A DNA stretch of 64,000 nt, from NCBI RefSeq assembly GCF_048544455.1, contig NC_133534.1, positions 33,046,217 through 33,110,216 of the forward strand. Direction: 5' to 3'. The notes under the pieces were generated by a model, which saw nothing but the letters and a program-made list of their open reading frames with translations, did not search any database and was not told the DNA's origin. How positions within the stretch are numbered: the stretch's first letter is position 1; every line of letters begins with the position of its first letter. Origin of the DNA: Silene latifolia (taxonomy: Eukaryota > Streptophyta > Magnoliopsida > Caryophyllales > Caryophyllaceae). Both the position numbers and the translations under genes were made by a program. Shown here in pieces: positions 58,287-64,000 of this stretch.

Positions 58287-59551
58287 ATGGCAGTCATGAA
58301 ATTTACAAGTAATAACAGATTTACTCCATTAAAATCTATTACTTCTTCTGAATCTAATCCAAAAAATGATCTTATTCCGTCTCAGCTTCCTTCTTCATCC
58401 AAACAAAAATCTAAAGGTAACAACTTTGCAGGTCCAGGGTCTGCGGATGTTCGAAAGACAGCTTCTTTAAGGGAGTTACATGGAGTCCCTGTTCTTGACA
58501 TGTCTGGTGCTATGGAGGAAGCTAATGGCTCGGGTGGATGTTGCATAAGAACGGTAAAGATGTTCCTGTGTTGGAGACGATAGATGAGGATGAAGATGTG
58601 ACAGGTCTTCTTCAGTTTACGTCTGCTGACATTAAAAAAGAGGTAGACTTTTGGAATAATGCTGTCTTTTGTTACATTTTAGGAGATAATCCACCATGGG
58701 ATTTGGTTGAATCGTTCATATATCGAGTTTGGGACCAGTTTGGTATTGACAGAGTCTCCTTTTTGGATAATGGCGCTTTTCTTGTAAGATTTGCCACTGT
58801 AGGGGCAAGGGATGCTCTATTAAAGTCAGGGTATTATCTCTTCGATAACAAGCCGGTGGTTATTAAACCATGGGTTATGGATATGGAACTGGTTAAGGCG
58901 AAAGTTGAAACTGTACCTGTGTGGGTTCGATTATCTAGGATTCCTCTGAAGTTTTGGGGGGATTGTTTGCCATCTATTGCAGGTTTAGTGGGTAAGTTTG
59001 TTCAGAAAGACAAAGACACACAGGATAAAGTGCGTTTAAGCTTTGCTAGGGTTTTGGTGGAATTACAAATGGATCAGGAACTACCTGATAAGGTTAAATT
59101 TCTGGATGAAACTGGCAAGGTTGTCTCTGTTAGTGTTGATTATGAGTGGATACCTAGGTCTTGTACTAGCTGTAATGGTATAGGCCATTCTGCTGCTCAA
59201 TGCAGGAAACCTGGTAGGCCATCTGCTAAAAAGGTTCAGAAAGTTAAGGGTGCTCAGAAGAAGAAACAGGTGTGGAGACCCGTACAAAAGCCTGTGCAGA
59301 GTACAGTGTCCCCTCCTCCTTTTACCCCTGCAGCATTCCCTCCTTTGTCTAGCGTTAGGGCTACTCCTAGTGTGAAACCAACACCTGCAAAACAAATTAT
59401 GAGAAATACTAGGCAGGAAGGGATTGTGGGGATGAGACTATCTGATAAATTCTCTAAATATACTTTTGTGGATGTTCTGGTAGCTAATACTCCTACTGGA
59501 ATAGTTGGTGACAGTGGGAAGGACCCTCCTCAAGCTGTTATCAATGCATAA
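58287..59551 (+). pseudogene. LINE ORF1 (DUF4283-type, zinc knuckle), one frameshift
   Basis: Starts at ATG 58287 (MAVMKFTSNNRFTPLKSI). The frame shifts between about 58530 and 58583, and the rest reads in the third phase to TAA 59549-59551. The first part is S/K-rich. A DUF4283-like RNA-binding region follows (WDQFGIDRVSFLDNGAFLVR ... PVWVRLSRIPLKFWG). Next come the CCHC knuckle CTSCNGIGHSAAQC and a basic, P-rich tail. ORF1 proteins bind LINE RNA as chaperones. Its last 8 bases overlap ORF2. Confidence 0.85.
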
Positions 59552-62338
59552 CATCGGTTTTTGGAATGTTAGGGGTCTAAATGACCTGAATAAACAGAAG
59601 ATAGTTAAATGGTTTATGCATAATCATGGGGTTGGCTTGTTTGGCCTTATTGAAACTAAGATTAAACCTACTAATCTTCTTAATAAGAATACTTCTCTTT
59701 GTGATGTTTGGAGTATTACTACTAACTGTAGTTGGCATAAGGGTGGGAGGATTTGGGTGTTCTGGAAACCAGATCTCTTTGATTTGCAGTTCTTGTCATA
59801 TGATGCTCAATATATTCATATGCATGTCCACTCTAGAGTTGATAATAAGAGGTTTTACCTTACTATGATTTATGCATTCAATAACTTGAATGATAGAATT
59901 GCCTTATGGAGTTTTTTGAAGTTGCAATCTCAGACCTGTGTGTCTCCTTGGTTATGGTTGGGGGACTTCAATGCTGTTTTATCTCCTATTGAGAGACTGG
60001 GAGGTTCCACTACTGAAGCAGAAATGGAGCATTTTCAGGAGTGTGTCTCCCTTTGTGGTATGGAGGACATTAATGCTACATGGGCTTTATATACTTGGTC
60101 TAATAAGCAGGAACCTACTGCTAGAGTATACAGTAGGTTAGATAGAGCTATGGGCAATCAGGAATGGCTTGATGAATTTGGTGATTATATAGCTCATTTC
60201 CATCCTGAGGGTTTGTTTGATCATTGCCCGTGTACTGTGGTGAATAGGAAAGCTGAATTTGATGGTAGAAGAAGCTTCAAGTATTTTAACATGTGGGGTG
60301 CAGCTGAGTCCTTCAAGGAATAGGTTGCTAGTGTGTGGCAACACAAACATAAGGGTACTAGGATGTTTTCTGTGGTTAAAAAGTTGAAAGCCCTAAAACC
60401 TGTCCTAAAGAAGCTGAATACTACTTGTTTCTCTGATATAGAGAATAACACTACCATTGCTAGTAGAGTTTTGGAGGAGATACAAGAGAAGTTAGTTGAT
60501 AATCCTGGGGATACTGACTTGATTCGGCAGAAACTTGATTTATCTGCTGAGTTAAAAGGCCTTATTAATGCAAGGGATAGTTTCCTTACTCAGAAGGCCA
60601 AATTGCAGTGGTCATTGGAGGGGGATTTGAATACCTCATATTTTCATCGTGCAATTAAGAAAAGGATTATGTTGAACAAGGTTTTCCAGATAGAGGATAT
60701 GCAGGGTGTTCTTTGTACTGAAGGTGCTACTATTCAGAATGCTTTCTTAGCTTATTACCAGAAGCTGCTGGGTACTCAAAATTCTACTGATGCAGTTAAT
60801 GTTGTTGTGGTCATAAGGGGTCCTTGTTGTTCTGAGGATCACTGGTCTATTCTGGCAAAACCAGTTACTTGTTCTGAGGTTAAAGCTTGTTTTTTTAGTA
60901 TTCCAAGCTGTAAGTCTCCTGACCCAGATGGCTATAATAGTCAGTTTTACAAAGATGTTTGGGATGTGATTGGGGATGAGGTTTGTGCTGCCATTATTAA
61001 TTTCTTTGATTCTGGTCAGCTACTTTCTCAGGTTAATGCTACTGTCATCACTTTGATTCCTAAAAATGACAGGCTAACCAGTGTAGTGCATTACAGGCCT
61101 ATCTCTTGCTGTAATGTACTTTATAAAGTCATTTCAAAAATCTTGTGTGCTAGGTTGGCTTTGGTATTGCCTGATATTATAAGCAAAAATCAAGGGGCTT
61201 TTGTCAAAGGCAGAAGTATTCTAGAAAATATCCTTATTTGTCAGGATCTGGTTAGAATGTACAATAGAAGAGCAGCTTCTCCTAGGTGTATGTTTAAACT
61301 TGACCTTCAAAAAGCCTATGACTCCATTGAATGGGGGTTTCTTGAGCAGATGCTTGCAGCTTTGAACTTTCCTGAGAAGTTTAGGCATCTGATAATGCAA
61401 TGTGTTACTACCCCCTCTTATACCTTGAATCTAAATGGCACCCAGTTTGGCTTCTTTGCTGGCAGGAGGGGGTTGAGACAAGGTGATCCTATATCTCCCC
61501 TTCTCTTTTGTGTGTCTATGGAGTATCTGTCTAGGGTGATGAATTATGCTGTGGGTGAATGGTATTTCAAGTTTCACCCTCTTTGTAAGTCCTTAAAGTT
61601 GACTCACTTGCTTTTTGCTAATGATCTCCTTATGTTTTGCAAGGGGGATCATCAGTCTATTATGCTTATCTTGAGGGTGTTGGCTACCTTTACTGCTGCC
61701 TCTGGCCTAAGGGTTAATGCTTCCAAATCAGAAGTAGTGTTTAATGGTGTGATTGAAGCATTGAGACATGATATTATCTTTTTCTCTGGATTTCAGGAGG
61801 GTGTACTCCCTTTTAAATACTTAGGGGTACCTATTCAGGCTGGGAGACTAACTAGACATGATTGTAATATCCTTGTGGAGAGAATTGTGGCTAAAATTAG
61901 GGGAATAGGAGCTAGGAAGTTGAGTTATGCTGGCAAGATTATCTTAATTAACTCTGTGTTTAACACTCTACACAATTACTGGTGCTCTATTTTCCTTTTG
62001 CCAAAGTGTATTATCAAGAGGATTGAACCTCTCTGTCGAAATTTCCTGTGGAATGGTGATGCTATGTACCAGAGAACCCCTCTGGTGGCCTGGGACAGTG
62101 TCTGTTGCAGTAAAAAAGAGGGGGGATTGGGGGTAAAGAATGCTGGGGTGTGGAATATTGCAACTGTTGGTAAGTTGGTGAACTGGATTTATACAAAGGC
62201 TGATCGTTTATGGGTGCTTTGGGTGGACCATATCTATATGAAGGGTGCTGACTGGTATACATATTCACCTCCACCAGACTCAAACTGGAATTGGAGGAAC
62301 ATATGTAAGGTTAAAAATCTATTAGCTACTGAAGGAAA
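59544..62338 (+). pseudogene. LINE ORF2 (AP endonuclease and reverse transcriptase), one stop, altered RT motif C
   Basis: Starts at ATG 59544, overlapping ORF1 by 8 bp. The endonuclease domain has GFWNVRGLND, LIETKIKP, WLGDFNAVLSPIERLGG and FDHCPC. TAG at 60321-60323 interrupts the linker. RT motifs: YRPISCCNVLYKVISKIL, GAFVKGRSI, FKLDLQKAYDSIEW (motif A), GLRQGDPISPLLF (motif B). Motif C reads LLFANDLLMF: Asn (AAT at 61620-61622) replaces the first Asp of FADD. That Asp binds catalytic metal, so activity should be lost. The frame ends within the region before zf-RVT, cut by the copia LTR; the residues after ICKVKNLLATEG are not LINE. Confidence 0.92.
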
Positions 62339-63611
62339 TGTAGATCTATATACACTAACATATTCATATATGTTTATAAATTAATTTGTCATAAAATTAA
62401 TAAAGGTCTTATGCATGCAAACATTAATTAAAGAGATGGAAAAATCTATATCTCACCATGTGATTTTCGGATTTATGGGCACAAGTGAGTTCACCTACTC
62501 ACTTGTTCTTGAGCTCTCCAAATGGAAGAACAAGGACTCAAAGGTAGAATCCCTCCCAAAAGCATATACCCAAGGAATACATCTTAATAAACCAATACTA
62601 TTTAGATCTAGTAATAATATTGGTTTTACCATAAAAATGACACAAAATAAATTGTATTTTGGCTCTTGAAGATTTCGGTCAAGAGGTGATGTTTTTGTGA
62701 GATTTTATTTCTCTAGAATTATCATAAATTGTAGAGAGTTTTTGGAGGATTTTCTTACACTAGAAAAAGATGGGAAGAATGAATAATTAAAATTAAAGAG
62801 AAGAGCTCTCCTCTCTTTCTTGTGGGAGGCCGAAAAAGAGAGCATTGGGTAGTATGCCCAATGCCTTTTGTTTTTGCTTTTCTCAAAAGCTTAGGCTTGC
62901 AAGGTTAGTACTTAGATATCATGATTGTCTTTTCCACTCAAGATAAAAACACAATATATATCTTACACTACCTCCTCATTTTCGGTTTTTAAGCATAAAA
63001 TAGAGAACCCATTTTATTTTGTAATTTGTCAAATTTGTCACATGTAACATGTTACATGACATGTCACAATGTAATGTATTTTTAACATATTAAAAATCAA
63101 CATACTCATAAAATATGTCATTTACAAAATCGATTAGTAATTCGTAATTACTTGTACCAAAAATGTTTCCAAATTATAAACTACAACATTCTGTATTTAT
63201 AGTAATTTATTCCTTTCGTTTCAATTGTTTCTTTAAACAATAATTTCATCTAAGTAATAAAATAATTCGATTACTTAGACCGTATCTCATTTAATCATAT
63301 TTACAATAAGATACGTAAATTATACTCACAAAATCATCCGTCAATTTTAAGTAATTTAATTAACTCGTATCGGTATACGATCAATTGAATAATCAATTAA
63401 GAGTATTTCCCTATAGGTATGACCTAAGGGGATCAACTGATCACCACCGTCGCACGACAGTAATGTCAAACTCTAGTCAGCCAATCATTACCGATATGTG
63501 TGGACCAGTTGACTGTAAAATATTACATCCCACATGTATTCTTAAAATGAGATTTAATAATGATATTTAAATCATGTGATCGCACTATTGTTGAGGACAC
63601 ATTTCCCAACA
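62339..63611 (-). mobile_element. 3' LTR of a minus-strand Ty1-copia element inserted in the LINE
   Basis: On the minus strand it starts TGTTGGGAAATGTGTCCTCA and ends GTATATAGATCTACA (plus-strand TGTAGATCTATATAC at 62339). Its length is 1273 bp. The adjoining plus-strand ATCTCCCACTTGTCCTC is a minus-strand GAGGACAAGTGGGAGAT polypurine tract. The element therefore extends right, beyond the window. Left TSD candidate is GGAAA at 62334-62338. It distantly resembles the LTRs at 41399 and 44575 (GGGCACAAGTG, CTTGAGCT). Confidence 0.85.
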
Positions 63612-63628
63612 ATCTCCCACTTGTCCTC
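63612..63628 (-). other. Polypurine tract of the minus-strand copia element
   Basis: GAGGACAAGTGGGAGAT on the minus strand, immediately before the LTR start TGTTGGGAAA. This is a common plant copia arrangement. Confidence 0.85.
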
Positions 63629-64000
63629 GACAAGTGTGCGTCACCAATTCTCTTGTCCTATTACTATCTCCCACTCAATGCAAGGTGTCTTTCAGGTCGT
63701 ACTTGCAAGTGATCATATCGAGAGTGGTTTTCTCGATCTGGAGAATAACTGTTTTGACCGGATTTATCCACTCTGGATTCCTTCCGAGCGTGGCCACGCA
63801 TTTCCAGTTCATTACTCCTCGAGTGGCCCTGAGATATTGTTTTAACCCTGACAAGGGGATGGACAATTCATATCGCACTCATTCCCTTCGACTAGCCACA
63901 GCCATCATAACCCAAAATATGCCCATTTGACCCCATTTACGAAGGTCGTAGTAACACAAATCAAAGTTAATCTGAAACTGTGTCATCTTAGGTGAATAGT
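63629..64000 (-). other. Internal 3' region of the minus-strand copia element
   Basis: The last 370 bp show no coding domain on the minus strand. They would be the 3' untranslated part after pol. The rest of the element lies outside the window. Confidence 0.6.

Larger units (their letters stand above)
58204..62338 (+). mobile_element. L1-type LINE inserted in the Sirevirus 3' LTR
   Basis: The 5' end is intact-looking: an AAGAGAGAGAAAGCTCTAAA leader repeated about 33 bp later, then ORF1 and ORF2. The element is interrupted at 62338 by a copia LTR, so its 3' part (zf-RVT domain and tail) lies beyond the window. No TSD can be tested. Confidence 0.92.

Overview
This is a plant nuclear window, most likely from a repeat-rich dicot genome. 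A Caryophyllales origin is only a weak guess, from the style of the repeats. No complete host gene was recognised. The DNA is AT-rich, has long simple-sequence tracts, and is built almost wholly of nested transposable elements. Boundaries were found by reading terminal repeats, target-site duplications (TSDs), primer-binding sites (PBS) and polypurine tracts (PPT) by eye. Percent identities are therefore approximate.

Layout: (1) About 167-4443 is bracketed by long diverged inverted repeats and encloses a truncated Ty1-copia gag reading frame (3076-3705). (2) 4852-6305 is a 5'-truncated LINE with a perfect 14-bp TSD. (3) 6536-8089 is a PIF/Harbinger (Tourist-like) element with TTA TSDs. It is full of microsatellites and holds a probable minus-strand solo LTR. 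(4) 8093-12483 is intergenic DNA with a small Stowaway MITE, a perfect palindrome and a pyrimidine-rich tandem duplication. (5) 12484-33280 is a Tat/Ogre-like Ty3-gypsy derivative with about 3-kb LTRs, a tRNA-Arg-type PBS and CATTC TSDs. It keeps only a degenerate gag. Its 5' LTR carries a Stowaway MITE. Its 3' LTR carries an 8.8-kb non-coding LARD-like element (22599-31382, TSD ACGTA).

(6) 33281-41398 is AT-rich DNA with an 80-bp-type tandem array, an (AT)n tract, a minus-strand Tat/Ogre-like solo LTR (38180-40627, TSD ACATG) and two weak exon-like pieces. (7) 41399-44971 is a minus-strand, non-coding LTR element. (8) 45075-46940 has a 39-bp hairpin array and one exon-like fragment of an MFS sugar transporter. 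(9) 46941-47495 is an LTR-like fragment. (10) 47496-58203 is a Sirevirus-type Ty1-copia element with gag, pol and an env-like third ORF, all carrying premature stops. (11) 58204-62338 is a LINE with overlapping ORF1/ORF2, inserted in the Sirevirus 3' LTR. (12) 62339-64000 is a minus-strand Ty1-copia LTR element inserted in that LINE and running off the window.

The most interesting signals are non-coding modules. One dyad-symmetric module (GTTATAGCT/AGCTATAAC) occurs in the Sirevirus LTR, in gag as exact 21-codon repeats, and in the IN-RT spacer. In the Tat/Ogre-like LTR, three separate pairs of a hairpin motif all have exactly 30-bp spacing.
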